This document shows positions 1 through 9,091 of a stretch of 64,000 nucleotides of DNA, in pieces. The stretch spans positions 62,001 to 126,000 of the forward strand of contig JACKAQ010000002.1 in assembly GCA_020634975.1 (NCBI GenBank), read 5' to 3'. The position numbers were made by a program, and so were the translations under genes. Positions within the stretch are counted from its first letter, which is position 1; every line of letters starts with the position of its first letter. The notes beneath the pieces are model-generated. The model was given only the letters and a program-made list of their open reading frames with translations, was not told the origin of the DNA and did not search any database. Source of the DNA: JACKAQ01 sp020634975 [NCBI: Calditrichia bacterium]. GTDB lineage: Bacteria; Calditrichota; Calditrichia; RBG-13-44-9.

Positions 1-399
1 CCCGAGCCGGATTTCCAGCATCCGGAATTGGAAGCTCTGAAATCCCGAGGCAGGGGAGAGGTAGCCGCGAAAATCGAGAAAATCCAGTGCCGTCATCGTT
101 TCCAGAATGCGAATTTGGTCGATCAGCACTTTTTCAATTTCAACAATCCGGTGCAGCCGCTGAACCGCAATCCCGATGTTGCGTTCATCCACATATTTTT
201 CGCGAAACATGGTAATTACTGATTCCAGCTCATGCAATATTTGTTTAAACCATAATTCATACGTTTGATGAATAACGATAAACAACATCTCATCGTGAGA
301 TGGCTTCCCGACTTGCTCGCTGATTGGCGATTGGCTGTCCAAAATGCGATCCAATTGAAGATAACCGGAATAGTTTACCGGCGTTTTGTTTTTTGCCAT
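1..399 (-). CDS. kynA: Tryptophan 2,3-dioxygenase, 5' part (runs off the window)
   Basis: This is the N-terminal 133 residues of a haem-dependent tryptophan 2,3-dioxygenase, which opens the indole ring of tryptophan to give N-formylkynurenine, the first step of the kynurenine pathway. Translating the complement of 399-1 gives an uninterrupted frame with family hallmarks: NYSGYLQLDRIL at the start, HDEMLFIVIHQTYELWFKQI near residues 38-57, and a later stretch reading DFRGYLSPASGFQSFQFR. The His in HQTYELWFKQ belongs to the substrate/haem pocket in this family. The ATG at 399 follows an AGGT-type ribosome site. The 3' end lies outside the window, so neighbours beyond the left edge are unknown. 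Confidence 0.93.
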   Translation of the reverse strand, partial: MAKNKTPVNYSGYLQLDRILDSQSPISEQVGKPSHDEMLFIVIHQTYELWFKQILHELESVITMFREKYVDERNIGIAVQRLHRIVEIEKVLIDQIRILETMTALDFLDFRGYLSPASGFQSFQFRMLEIRLG

Positions 400-581
400 T
401 TCAATTTGACCTGTGAGATTCGGATTTTTTGAAGATGAGTTCGAGCTATTTTGCAATATTTAAATTACAGTATTTGGGTAGTTAGCTATCGCTGTTGTGA
501 TAATGACCCGGTTTGTATAAAGATTTTTAAAGCCACACAAATACAATAATAACAGGGTCTTAAAATAAAAAAACAACCGGA

Positions 582-950
582 TCATTGATCGATAAATTCT
601 TTGATCATTTCCTGAAAATCTTTTATCATAAATGGTTTGGGCATAAACCGAACGGAATTTTCTCTCAGAAAATTGTCGAAATAATCTTGCGGCTCGTAAC
701 CGGACATAAAAATAATACGTTTTTCCAGATGCGGGTAATTGGGAATTATTTTTTTATAAAGGTCAATTCCGTTGATGTCCGGTAATGATAAATCCATAAT
801 AACCAATTGGATAGCATGTGTTGCCAAAGCCTGCTCTGCCGCTTCTCCGGAGCCAGCCAAAACCGCTTCCTGATCCAAAAGTTCTACAACATCGCGAAGT
901 AATTCCGCAATATAATCCTGATCCTCAATAATTAAAATTTTACCTTCCAC
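582..950 (-). CDS. Receiver-only response regulator
   Basis: A 122-residue stand-alone CheY-like receiver domain with no output domain. The acidic pair E9-D10, the probable phospho-acceptor D53 (in VIMDLSLPD), the conserved Ser of FMSGYEP and the Lys of MPKPF are all visible, so it should be phosphorylatable. It starts four bases after the gatB stop and is probably translated from the gatAB transcript. No histidine kinase is adjacent, so its partner is unknown. Receiver-only proteins usually act by protein-protein contact. I see nothing in the sequence that reveals its target. Confidence 0.88.
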   Translation of the reverse strand: MEGKILIIEDQDYIAELLRDVVELLDQEAVLAGSGEAAEQALATHAIQLVIMDLSLPDINGIDLYKKIIPNYPHLEKRIIFMSGYEPQDYFDNFLRENSVRFMPKPFMIKDFQEMIKEFIDQ

Positions 951-954
951 ACGC

Positions 955-2391
955 CTATCCGTTCAATTTCTCTTTTAATAATTGATTTACAACTGCGGGA
1001 TTCGCTTTTCCGCGGGTTTCTTTCATCACCAGCCCGACAAAAAAACCGATCACTTTATCTTTGCCGCCTCTGTATTCTTCGACCTGTTTGGGATTTTTTT
1101 CAATAATTTCATCGATAATCGGCTCTATTTTGCTGGAATCGGAAATTTGGGAGAGTCCTTTTTCATCAATAATCGCCGGTGCGGTTTTGCCCGATTCGAG
1201 CATAAATTCATACACCGTTTTGGCGATTTTTAACGAAATCGAATCATTTTGAATCAAATTGAGTAATTCCGCAATGTTTTTTGCCGGAATAGGGTAATTT
1301 TCGATCGAAATTTTCTGCTCATTCAACACCCGGATAATTTCGGTCATCACCCAATTGCTGGCGAGTTTGTAATCCGGGCAATCTGCAACAATTGCTTCGT
1401 AAAAATCAGCCAGCGATTTGCTGTCGGCAATCAGCGCTGCGTCGTATTCCGGCAACCCGTAATCGTTCACAAAGCGTTGTTTTTTTGCGTTTGGCAATTC
1501 CGGCAAACCTGCTTTGATGTCCGCAATCCATTCATCGGAAACAATCAGCGGCGTCAAATCGGGGTCGGGAAAGTAGCGGTAATCGTGCGCTTCCTCTTTG
1601 CTGCGCATCGACCGGGCAACGTTGGCGTTGGCATCCCACAACAGCGTTTCCTGAACGATGGTTCCGCCACTTTCGACAATTTGTATTTGCCGGTTGATTT
1701 CGTAAATCAGCGCCCGTTCCACATTGCGGAAGGAATTCATATTTTTTACCTCGGTTTTTACACCGAGATTTTTATCGCCTTTCCGGCGAATGGAAACGTT
1801 GGCATCGCAACGGAGGCTGCCTTCTTCCATATTTCCGTCGCAAATTTCGAGATAGGTTACCAATTGTTTGATAGCCGTGAGATAGGCATACGCTTCTTCC
1901 GGCGATTGAATATCGGGCTCTGTGACGATTTCGATCAGCGGAACGCCGCTGCGGTTGAGGTCCACCAGCGTATCGTGTCCGGCCAGCGCCGGATCGTGGA
2001 TGGATTTGCCCGCATCTTCCTCAAGGTGAATCCGGTTGAGGCGAATATTTTTTTTCACACCATCAACCTCGATGGGCACAAACCCCGCGCTGCAAATCGG
2101 GAATTCATATTGCGAAATCTGGTAACCTTTTGGCAAATCGGGATAAAAATAATGTTTCCGGGCAAATTGACTATATTTCGCAATAGTGCAGTTTGTCGCC
2201 AATCCCATCCGAATGGCAAACTCAACCGCACGGCGATTGAGCACCGGCAGCACTCCGGGAAGCCCCAAAATAACGGGATCGGTTTTACTGTTGGCTTCGC
2301 CGCCGAATGTTGCGCTGGATGCGCTGAAAATTTTGGATTCTGTCAGCAATTGCGCGTGAACTTCCAATCCAATCACGGCTTCAAATGTCAT
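955..2391 (-). CDS. gatB: Aspartyl/glutamyl-tRNA(Asn/Gln) amidotransferase subunit B
   Basis: The subunit of the GatCAB transamidosome that binds tRNA and phosphorylates the mischarged Glu or Asp, so that Gln-tRNA(Gln) or Asn-tRNA(Asn) can be made. The N-terminal catalytic domain starts with EAVIGLEVHAQL and contains the ARKHYFYPDLPKGYQISQYE block (about residues 80-100 of 478). The tail (about 330 onward) is the GatB/YqeY tRNA-binding domain. I start at the ATG at 2391, which follows GGAGGAGA; a TTG two codons upstream is the alternative. It overlaps gatA by 11 bases, so the two are translationally coupled. Confidence 0.96.
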   Translation of the reverse strand: MTFEAVIGLEVHAQLLTESKIFSASSATFGGEANSKTDPVILGLPGVLPVLNRRAVEFAIRMGLATNCTIAKYSQFARKHYFYPDLPKGYQISQYEFPICSAGFVPIEVDGVKKNIRLNRIHLEEDAGKSIHDPALAGHDTLVDLNRSGVPLIEIVTEPDIQSPEEAYAYLTAIKQLVTYLEICDGNMEEGSLRCDANVSIRRKGDKNLGVKTEVKNMNSFRNVERALIYEINRQIQIVESGGTIVQETLLWDANANVARSMRSKEEAHDYRYFPDPDLTPLIVSDEWIADIKAGLPELPNAKKQRFVNDYGLPEYDAALIADSKSLADFYEAIVADCPDYKLASNWVMTEIIRVLNEQKISIENYPIPAKNIAELLNLIQNDSISLKIAKTVYEFMLESGKTAPAIIDEKGLSQISDSSKIEPIIDEIIEKNPKQVEEYRGGKDKVIGFFVGLVMKETRGKANPAVVNQLLKEKLNG

Positions 2392-3811
2392 TTGCAATCT
2401 CCTCCACCTGGCTCCCGAATGTCAACAGTGTTGTTTCGTCAAATGTGTTGGCAAAAATTTGCACGCCGATGGGCATGCCGGAAACATCCGTTCCGGCGGG
2501 AACGGACATCGCGCAAATGCCAGATAAATTTGCTGTAACTGTATAAATATCAGATAAATACATTTGCAGCGGATCGGCGGTTTTTTCGCCAATTTTGAAC
2601 GCGGTTGTCGGCGTTGTAGGGGTGAGCAGCACATCCACTTCGGCAAAGGCTTTATCATATTCTGCTTTGATGAGCCGCCGAACCTGCATTCCTTTTTTGT
2701 AATAGGCATCGTAATATCCGGAAGACAACACGTATGTGCCCAGCATAATCCGCCGTTTTACCTCCGTCCCGAAACCCTCGCTGCGGGAGTGAACATACAT
2801 CGATTCCAGATCAGTGGCTTTTTCTGACCGGTGACCGTAGCGCACGCCGTCATACCGGGAAAGATTGGACGATGCCTCCGCCGTTGCAATAATGTAATAC
2901 GTTGCAATCGCATATTCCGTCAACGGGAGATCAACCGGTTTGGTTTGAAATCCGCGTTTTTTCAATTCGTCGATTATATTGGAAATCCGTTTGCTGATTT
3001 CGGGATCCAGCCCATCCTGAAAAAATTGCCCGGGAATACCGATGGTCAGCGGTGCTTTTCTGTTTGCTGAAATATCCGTCAAATAATCGGGAACGGGGCG
3101 ATTGGCAGATGTTGAATCATTCGGATCAACGCCGGCAATTACTTTCAGCAACATTGCGGCATCCGCAACGCTGCGCCCGAAAGTGCCGATTTGGTCGAGT
3201 GATGAGGCATAGGCAACCAGCCCGAACCGCGAAACCCTGCCATACGTTGGTTTTAATCCTACAACGCCGCAAAACGCAGCAGGTTGGCGAACCGAACCGC
3301 CGGTATCGCTGCCCAACGCGAGATCAGCCATTCCGGTTGCCACTGCAACCGCCGAACCGCCGCTGGAGCCGCCGCAAACAAAATCCGGTTTCAGCGGATG
3401 GTGTGCCGGACCAAAGGCCGAATTTTCGGTGGATGAGCCCATCGCAAATTCATCCAGATTGGTTTTCCCGATGATCAATCCATCCGCATCCAAAATTTTT
3501 TGAACAACCGTTGCGTCATACGGCGAAACATATTTTTCGAGAATATTGGATGCGCAAGTTACCGGCTCATCTTTGATACAAAGGTTGTCTTTTAACGCAA
3601 TTACTACACCGGCGAGTGCACCGAGCGGCGCTCCGGCAGCCCGTTTTTGGTCGATCTCCCGGGCGCGTTGGCGCGCTTTTTCGGCATCAACAAAAATAAA
3701 AGCGTTCAAATGTTTGTGGGTTTCAATTGATTGAAGATATTTCTCAATTTCATCGCTGAGTAAAAATTCACCCTGAACAAAGCGGCTGTGTTTTGAAATC
3801 GCAGACTCCAA
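2381..3811 (-). CDS. gatA: Aspartyl/glutamyl-tRNA(Asn/Gln) amidotransferase subunit A
   Basis: Amidase-signature subunit of GatCAB that hydrolyses glutamine and supplies ammonia to GatB. The Ser-cisSer-Lys triad is intact: K74 (in ALKDN), S149 in the GGSSGGSA loop and S173 in SDTGGSVRQPA, with the family's usual spacing. Length (476 residues) is normal. The start is a TTG at 3811 behind GGGAG. It lies upstream of gatB with overlapping reading frames. The small third subunit gatC is not next to it nor recognised anywhere in the window, so gatC must be elsewhere. A terminator-like hairpin just upstream separates it from tatA. Confidence 0.96.
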   Translation of the reverse strand: MESAISKHSRFVQGEFLLSDEIEKYLQSIETHKHLNAFIFVDAEKARQRAREIDQKRAAGAPLGALAGVVIALKDNLCIKDEPVTCASNILEKYVSPYDATVVQKILDADGLIIGKTNLDEFAMGSSTENSAFGPAHHPLKPDFVCGGSSGGSAVAVATGMADLALGSDTGGSVRQPAAFCGVVGLKPTYGRVSRFGLVAYASSLDQIGTFGRSVADAAMLLKVIAGVDPNDSTSANRPVPDYLTDISANRKAPLTIGIPGQFFQDGLDPEISKRISNIIDELKKRGFQTKPVDLPLTEYAIATYYIIATAEASSNLSRYDGVRYGHRSEKATDLESMYVHSRSEGFGTEVKRRIMLGTYVLSSGYYDAYYKKGMQVRRLIKAEYDKAFAEVDVLLTPTTPTTAFKIGEKTADPLQMYLSDIYTVTANLSGICAMSVPAGTDVSGMPIGVQIFANTFDETTLLTFGSQVEEIANDI

Positions 3812-3870
3812 GATAACTGCTCCCTATGTAAACGCATTATTCAAAGCATGAAATAATGTGGTTTCTAAAC

Positions 3871-3902
3871 AAATCGGCCGGCGTTTGATAACCGGCCGAT
3901 TT
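3871..3902 (-). terminator. Rho-independent terminator after tatA
   Basis: An 11-bp perfect inverted repeat (arms 3871-3881 and 3892-3902, GC-rich core CGGCCGG) with a 10-nt loop. On the minus strand it is followed by TTTGTTT. It sits just past the tatA stop and before the gatA start, so it should end the tatA transcript. Confidence 0.7.
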
Positions 3903-3955
3903 ATAATAATTGGATTATTGTCGAGGTTTGTAGATTGGACCTGAATGGTATTCGC

Positions 3956-4207
3956 TCAGGAATTTTCCTGCTGACGCGATTCCGTGTTCTGAGGTTCTGA
4001 AGCTCTCGGCGGCGGCGGGGTTTGCCGGGGACGGTCATCAATTTTATCCAAATCGAATTCGTCCTTTAGACCCTTGGTTGCATGTTTAAATTCCTGTATC
4101 GATCGACCCAGCGATTTTGCAAGCTCCGGCAATCTTTTGGCACCGAAAAGCAACACCACCAACAAAAAGATGACGACAAGTTCTCCAGCACCCATGTTGA
4201 ACGGCAT
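3956..4207 (-). CDS. tatA: Sec-independent (Tat) translocase subunit TatA/E
   Basis: An 83-residue single-span membrane protein of the twin-arginine pathway, which exports folded proteins. It has an N-terminal transmembrane helix (about residues 7-22), the hinge [14 protein letters not shown] and an amphipathic helix, then a charged Pro/Gln-rich tail. A strong AAGGAGG site precedes the ATG. The gene stands alone between two terminators; tatC is not in the window. TatA versus TatB cannot be separated on sequence alone, but the short length and the FGAKRLPEL hinge favour TatA. Confidence 0.92.
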   Translation of the reverse strand: MPFNMGAGELVVIFLLVVLLFGAKRLPELAKSLGRSIQEFKHATKGLKDEFDLDKIDDRPRQTPPPPRASEPQNTESRQQENS

Positions 4208-4243
4208 AATTTGCCTCCTTAATTAACGAATGAAATTTCCCCT

Positions 4244-4270
4244 AAAAAACGGTCAAACTTGAAGTTTGAC
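4244..4270 (-). terminator. Rho-independent terminator after the DUF4321 gene
   Basis: A 7-bp stem (GTCAAAC / GTTTGAC, 4252-4258 and 4264-4270) with a 5-nt loop, followed on the minus strand by CC-G-TTTTTT (complement of the A-run at 4244-4249). It lies between the DUF4321 stop and the tatA start and probably ends the long htrA-pur-pss transcript. Confidence 0.75.
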
Positions 4271-4342
4271 GATTAACAGTGAACTCTAGAATTTACATTC
4301 TGTTCAAGATAAATCATAATTTTTTGTAGAAAAAGTGATCCT

Positions 4343-4609
4343 TTAGTCCATCCAGCGTAACAGATAGGCGATGATCACGATGCCCAAAACGCCAATAATA
4401 TTGATGTTCAGTGAAAAACCGAGCGTAAAACTAACCACATTCAAATTAACGGTTGCCGGTCCAAAACTGAAATCCACCAAATGGCGCAGAAAAAATTGTT
4501 TCACCACACTTTCGGGTAATACCGCATTTATGGCATCGCCGATAACACTACCGACAACACTGCCCATAACCAACAGTAATGCATAATATCCCAGGCCTCT
4601 TCTTCGCAT
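4343..4609 (-). CDS. DUF4321 small membrane protein
   Basis: An 88-residue protein with two predicted membrane helices (about residues 7-28 and 64-84) separated by a loop containing FGPATVNLNVVSFTLGFSLNIN, which resembles the DUF4321 family of small membrane proteins. Function is unknown. It is the last gene of the minus-strand run that includes purQ (13-bp gap), and a terminator follows. The family match is from memory of its layout rather than a search. Confidence 0.6.
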   Translation of the reverse strand: MRRRGLGYYALLLVMGSVVGSVIGDAINAVLPESVVKQFFLRHLVDFSFGPATVNLNVVSFTLGFSLNINIIGVLGIVIIAYLLRWMD

Positions 4610-4621
4610 ATCAATTTTCCG

Positions 4622-5305
4622 TTAAGCTGTTATAGATTCAAAAATGTAGCGTCCGTCTTCGGAGCCCAGAATTTTTTCCATCGCACGTTCCGGGTGGGGC
4701 ATCATGCCCAGCACGTTGCCCTGTTTGTTGATAACGCCGGCGATATTATCTACTGATCCGTTGGGATTTGCAGTTTCGCTGATCTCATTTTCGCTGTTCA
4801 CGTAGCGGAAAACGATCTGATTGTTATCCTGCAAGGATTTGTGCGTATCGGCATCGGCAAAATAATGACCTTCACCGTGTGCAATGGGAATTTTCAACGC
4901 ATGGTTTTTGGGAATTTTTTGGGAAAACCGGGTAGACTGATTTTCATTTCGCAAATACACATATTTGCAAACAAACCGCAAACCACTGTTCCGCAGCAAA
5001 GCGCCGGGAAGCAATCCGGTTTCCACCAGAATTTGAAACCCGTTGCAAACGCCGATAACCGGTTTGCCTGATTTCGCAAAATCGGAAACAGCGCGCATAA
5101 TCGGCGAAAATTTGGCAATCGCACCGGAGCGCAAATAATCGCCGTATGAAAATCCGCCCGGCAGCGCAACAAAATCGTAACCGCTCAGATCGGCAGTTTT
5201 ATGCCAGACAAACTCAGCCTGATGTCCCATCAATTGCAGCGCGTGCAGCATATCGCTATCACAATTGGAGCCGGGAAAAACTATCACAGCGCTTTTCACA
5301 ATCAA
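4622..5305 (-). CDS. purQ: Phosphoribosylformylglycinamidine synthase subunit PurQ
   Basis: Glutamine amidotransferase subunit of FGAM synthase (step 4 of de novo purine synthesis). It hydrolyses glutamine and channels ammonia to PurL. Class-I glutaminase features are present: the opening [12 protein letters not shown], nucleophile C87 in GVCNGFQ, and the His/Glu pair in MPHPERAME near residues 203-211. At 227 residues it is the stand-alone form that works with PurS and a small PurL. Its start overlaps the purS stop by four bases. purL itself is not in the window. Confidence 0.96.
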   Translation of the reverse strand: MIVKSAVIVFPGSNCDSDMLHALQLMGHQAEFVWHKTADLSGYDFVALPGGFSYGDYLRSGAIAKFSPIMRAVSDFAKSGKPVIGVCNGFQILVETGLLPGALLRNSGLRFVCKYVYLRNENQSTRFSQKIPKNHALKIPIAHGEGHYFADADTHKSLQDNNQIVFRYVNSENEISETANPNGSVDNIAGVINKQGNVLGMMPHPERAMEKILGSEDGRYIFESITA

Positions 5306-5550
5306 TCCTCCAGATAAACCAGTTCAAAATCTTCGATCACCGGGTTGGCGAGCAGTTTGCGTCCGGCTTCGCGAGCCATTTCTTCGGCAGCTTCGCGGGA
5401 TGTGCCGTCCGCAACATTCAGTTCAATCCATTTACCGATGCGAACATCTTCCAATTGATCAAAGCCAAGGTGGATCAGCGCGTTGTGAACCGCTTTGCCC
5501 TGCGTATCGAGAATGCTGGGTTTCAGGCGAACTTTAACGGCTATCTTCAT
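5302..5550 (-). CDS. purS: Phosphoribosylformylglycinamidine synthase subunit PurS
   Basis: An 82-residue structural subunit that bridges PurQ and PurL in the three-part FGAM synthase. The family pattern is clear: [17 protein letters not shown] at the start, [14 protein letters not shown] in the middle and [14 protein letters not shown] at the end. It overlaps pssA upstream and purQ downstream by four bases each (ATGA junctions), so translation is coupled across a lipid gene and two purine genes. Confidence 0.95.
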   Translation of the reverse strand: MKIAVKVRLKPSILDTQGKAVHNALIHLGFDQLEDVRIGKWIELNVADGTSREAAEEMAREAGRKLLANPVIEDFELVYLED

Positions 5551-6308
5551 TTCGATATATCCTCTGATTCTGTTGGTTGCTGCCCATTCTTTTTGATGGC
5601 TTTGATGGCGGCATTCAAAAGTCCGGACAAAATATACATTACCGAAAGCGGAAAAAATAAGCTATGGGGATAAAAAACAATTCCAATGACACAAAAGACA
5701 ACCAGAAATATTTTCAATGAATTTGCAAAACCGTGACCCAATTTGAAATTGGGCATCATTTCGTAACGAATGTTGCTGATCATTAACAATCCGACCATCA
5801 AAATCAGCGCGAAAAACACTTTCGACCAGCGCAGTTGGTTCCACATTTCCAGATTAAACAACACAAAAGTGCAAATCGTAACCGCAGCAGCCGGAATTGG
5901 CAATCCGCTGAAATGATCTTTGTGAAATCCTTTGGATTGGACGTTAAAGCGCGCCAACCGAATGGAGCCGAATACCAGTGGTGTAAAGCTGGCTAACAGA
6001 CCCAAAGTACCCCATTGATAAAAAAAAGTATAATATGCCAGCGTCGATGGCGCTAAGCCAAAAGAAATAACATCCGCCAGCGAATCGTACTGAACGCCAA
6101 AATCGGATGCGCTGTCGGTGAGCCGCGCCAATTTGCCGTCCAGAACATCGAGAACGGCAGCAGCAATGATCAGCCAAGCAGCTGTCACAAAGCGGTTTTC
6201 GCCTGCACCGGAGCCATATGCGGTTGCAGATAAAATTGTGGAATAATAGCCGCAAAACATGTTTGCCATGGTAAAAAAACCTGGCACTATACTGGCATTT
6301 ACTCGCAA
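5547..6308 (-). CDS. pssA: CDP-diacylglycerol-serine O-phosphatidyltransferase
   Basis: Integral membrane enzyme that makes phosphatidylserine from CDP-diacylglycerol and L-serine. The CDP-alcohol phosphotransferase motif is complete: D57-G58, A61-R62, G71, D75 and D79 with the expected spacing. About seven hydrophobic segments follow through residue 235, ending in a Lys/Gln-rich cytoplasmic tail. Length (253) is normal for the Bacillus-type PssA. psd lies directly upstream (44-bp gap), giving the two-step route to phosphatidylethanolamine. Confidence 0.94.
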   Translation of the reverse strand: MRVNASIVPGFFTMANMFCGYYSTILSATAYGSGAGENRFVTAAWLIIAAAVLDVLDGKLARLTDSASDFGVQYDSLADVISFGLAPSTLAYYTFFYQWGTLGLLASFTPLVFGSIRLARFNVQSKGFHKDHFSGLPIPAAAVTICTFVLFNLEMWNQLRWSKVFFALILMVGLLMISNIRYEMMPNFKLGHGFANSLKIFLVVFCVIGIVFYPHSLFFPLSVMYILSGLLNAAIKAIKKNGQQPTESEDISK

Positions 6309-6352
6309 TTTAACTCCTGGGTTATTTAACTAAATTCAGATAAAATATGAAT

Positions 6353-7063
6353 TTAAGATACTTCTGTTTTTGGCAGCTCAACAATGGTTTTTGCTTCTGT
6401 CTGAAGATCACCTTCGTTGGGGAAAGTTGCCAAAATGGTTTCGCCGCAGCGCACGGTTTGTCCGGTTTTGACCAAAACTTTGGCATTGATGGGCAGAAAA
6501 ATATCCACCCGGCTACCATAGCGGATCAGCCCCATTCGTTCGCCAGCGTTTTTCCAGTCGCCTTCACGGAGATTACAAATGATCCTTCTGGCAATCAATC
6601 CGGCAATTTGTTTGAACAGCACCTGATGACCGTACTCATTTTTCACACCGATTGCCGTTTGCTCATTTTGCGAAGATGCGGCTTCTTTGAACGCCGCTAA
6701 AAATTTCCCGGTGCGATATGCGAGATAATCCACATGCCCGGAAATGGGCATGCGGTTAACATGCACATTGAAAACAGACAGAAAAATGCTGATCTGATGA
6801 GTATTTTTTTTGAAATACTCCGTTTCGTGAACCTTTTGAATCGTGACAATTTTGCCATCTGCCGGTGCAATGACGGCCAACGGATTTCGGGGCACATTGC
6901 GATCCGGATCGCGAAAAAAATACATATTAAACACAGACAAAATGCCCAAAACGATGCTCGTCGTCAATGAAACGGGGTGTGGAAAAAAATACCACACAAC
7001 CACGCTAACCAGAAAAACAATGATTGTACCGATAATAATGCCAAGTCCATCTCTGGCGAACAA
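6353..7063 (-). CDS. psd: Phosphatidylserine decarboxylase proenzyme (short PSD-A-like type)
   Basis: Pyruvoyl-dependent decarboxylase that turns phosphatidylserine into phosphatidylethanolamine. Two N-terminal membrane helices (about 8-50) precede FFRDPDRNVPRN, VIAPADGKIV and FLSVFNVHVNRMP, all typical of the family. The self-cleavage site is the G183-S184 pair in RYGSRVDIF, where Ser becomes the pyruvoyl group; the usual LGST is replaced by the YGS form seen in short (about 220-residue) PSD enzymes. It pairs with pssA downstream. Confidence 0.93.
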   Translation of the reverse strand: MFARDGLGIIIGTIIVFLVSVVVWYFFPHPVSLTTSIVLGILSVFNMYFFRDPDRNVPRNPLAVIAPADGKIVTIQKVHETEYFKKNTHQISIFLSVFNVHVNRMPISGHVDYLAYRTGKFLAAFKEAASSQNEQTAIGVKNEYGHQVLFKQIAGLIARRIICNLREGDWKNAGERMGLIRYGSRVDIFLPINAKVLVKTGQTVRCGETILATFPNEGDLQTEAKTIVELPKTEVS

Positions 7064-7091
7064 GGTGTTCTCCTTTGCTTAAATCCGGCGA

Positions 7092-7778
7092 TCAGGCGCC
7101 GCCTAAAATACGTTCTTTAATGGATTTATAGGCTTTGAGGTCTTTGTCTTTTCCTTCGGAAAATTTTTCGAAAGAACCGTCTTCCTTCAATCCCCATAAA
7201 TTAATGGTATCCAATGTCAATTCGTCGCTCAACAGGATCTGGTTGTTGGCTCTGCCAAATTGCAGCGTAAAATTGATCAGCTTCAATTGTTTGCGATCGA
7301 AAAAAGATTTCAGCACAGCGTTTACTTTTGTGGCAATGCGCATGATGCTGGTCATGTCTTTTCGTTCGCAAATGCCCAGCGCATATGCGTGATACTCGTT
7401 GATCATCGGATGTTTTTTGTCGGCATCCTTAAAATACAATTCCACAACCGGGAATTCCAGCACTTTCCCTTCATCCAGCCCAAAGCGGTCTGCGAGGGAT
7501 TTGGATGCAACATTATATACCGAAATGATGATCGGGATATCTTCAATTTTACGTGCGGTAAAACTTTTGTCATCTGATCTGCGATTAAAATAAGTGGGAA
7601 CGTTGTAACTTTCGAGATACTCAAAAAAATAGGTGTTAACCTCGTTATTCAGCATTGCAATTTCTGAAGCATCTTTCTTTTTTCCGCCATCATTAAATGC
7701 GACCAACACCTGGTCCGCCTGATTGGTGGCATAAATTTTTTTCCCGCCGTCGTCGACTAACAAATCTTTAATTTCCAC
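7092..7778 (-). CDS. purC: Phosphoribosylaminoimidazole-succinocarboxamide synthase
   Basis: SAICAR synthetase, which ligates aspartate to CAIR using ATP (purine pathway). The 228-residue protein carries family elements such as GKKIYATNQADQVLVAFND, SFTARKIEDIPI (about residue 71), EFPVVELYFKD and LLSDELTLDTINLW near residues 180-193. It ends 28 bp before the psd start and follows purB by 14 bp. These spacings suggest one transcript. Confidence 0.95.
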   Translation of the reverse strand: MEIKDLLVDDGGKKIYATNQADQVLVAFNDGGKKKDASEIAMLNNEVNTYFFEYLESYNVPTYFNRRSDDKSFTARKIEDIPIIISVYNVASKSLADRFGLDEGKVLEFPVVELYFKDADKKHPMINEYHAYALGICERKDMTSIMRIATKVNAVLKSFFDRKQLKLINFTLQFGRANNQILLSDELTLDTINLWGLKEDGSFEKFSEGKDKDLKAYKSIKERILGGA

Positions 7779-7792
7779 AGTAATTCCTCCGG

Positions 7793-9091
7793 TTATTCAA
7801 TCAACCCCAGCCTTTTAAAAGGCACGTCGATATTTTTTAAACGATTTTCAAGGTTGCAAATTGATTTTAGTTCGTTTTTAGTTAGGTATTTGAGAATTTC
7901 ATCGTCTTTTAATAATTCATCCAGCAAAGTGGTGTTATTGTGATACAAATTCAGCGCGTTGCGTTGCACCATCCGGTACGCTGCCTCGCGGGTGATGCCT
8001 TTGTCCACCAATGCCAGTAAAATGGATTGTGAAAAAACCAATCCGCGTCCTGCATCCAGATTACGGCGCATATTGTCCGCATTTACAACCATCCCATCCA
8101 GCAGATGACGGGTTTTTTCGAGCATGTAATATAACGTAATTGTGGAATCTGGCAAAATTACCCGCTCCACAGATGAATGGGAAATATCGCGTTCATGCCA
8201 AAGTGCCACATTTTCCAACGCAGCCACCAGATTGCCGCGAATGAGTCGCGCCATTCCGCAAATGCGTTCGGAAATAATCGGGTTCTTTTTATGCGGCATC
8301 GCCGATGAGCCTTTTTGCTTTGAGCCGAACGGCTCTTCCACTTCGAGCACTTCGGTGCGTTGCAGGTGGCGAATTTCCAGCGCGATTTTTTCCAGCGTTG
8401 CGGCAACAACGGAAAGCGCAGCAACATATTCCGCATGCCGGTCGCGTTGCAGCACCTGGGTGGAAATTTCTGCCGGCGTCAATCCCAGTTTTTCGCAAAC
8501 ATATTCTTCCACAAACGAATCCATATGGGCAAACGTGCCAACCGCTCCGGAAATTTTCCCGACCGAAATCGTACGGATTGCGCTGAGCATCCGTTCCCGG
8601 TTTCGCAGCATCTCGCCATACCACACAGCCAGTTTAAATCCGTAAGTTAACGGCTCTGCGTGCACACCGTGCGAGCGTCCGACCATCACCGTGTTTTTGT
8701 AGCGAACAGCTTGTTTTTTCAGGACTTCCAGCACTGCATCTAATTTATTGAGAATCAGCTCGCCGGCCTGTTTCATCTGGATGGAAAGCGCCGTATCCAG
8801 CACATCGGACGAAGTCATGCCGTAATGCACAAACCGTGATGATTCGCCAACATATTCCGAAACATTGGTCAAAAATGCAATCACATCGTGATGAATTTCC
8901 GCCTCAATTTCCAGAATTCGCTGAACGTTGAAATTGGCTTTTTCGCGGATTTCGGTGACGGCAGATTCGGGAATCCGGCCCAGTTTGGCTTGTGCTTCGC
9001 ATGCGGCAATCTCTATATCCAGCCAGATGCGAAAGCGATTTTCATCTTCCCAAATTTGCCCGATCTCCGGGAGTGTATAACGATCAATCAT
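7793..9091 (-). CDS. purB: Adenylosuccinate lyase
   Basis: Catalyses two eliminations in purine synthesis: SAICAR to AICAR plus fumarate, and adenylosuccinate to AMP plus fumarate. The 432-residue protein shows the superfamily signature GSSAMPHKKNP (residues 261-271) with the catalytic Ser, the HYGMTSSDVLDT block (about 89-100) and H141 in GRSHGVHAEP. Its start codon overlaps the end of htrA's coding region by four bases, so a protease gene is coupled to purine genes. Confidence 0.96.
   Translation of the reverse strand: MIDRYTLPEIGQIWEDENRFRIWLDIEIAACEAQAKLGRIPESAVTEIREKANFNVQRILEIEAEIHHDVIAFLTNVSEYVGESSRFVHYGMTSSDVLDTALSIQMKQAGELILNKLDAVLEVLKKQAVRYKNTVMVGRSHGVHAEPLTYGFKLAVWYGEMLRNRERMLSAIRTISVGKISGAVGTFAHMDSFVEEYVCEKLGLTPAEISTQVLQRDRHAEYVAALSVVAATLEKIALEIRHLQRTEVLEVEEPFGSKQKGSSAMPHKKNPIISERICGMARLIRGNLVAALENVALWHERDISHSSVERVILPDSTITLYYMLEKTRHLLDGMVVNADNMRRNLDAGRGLVFSQSILLALVDKGITREAAYRMVQRNALNLYHNNTTLLDELLKDDEILKYLTKNELKSICNLENRLKNIDVPFKRLGLIE

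Noticed and set aside
1477-2538. 353-residue plus-strand open frame opposite gatB and gatA
   Set aside because: It is an antisense shadow: its composition mirrors the complement of well-conserved gatB and gatA, and it shows no family pattern.
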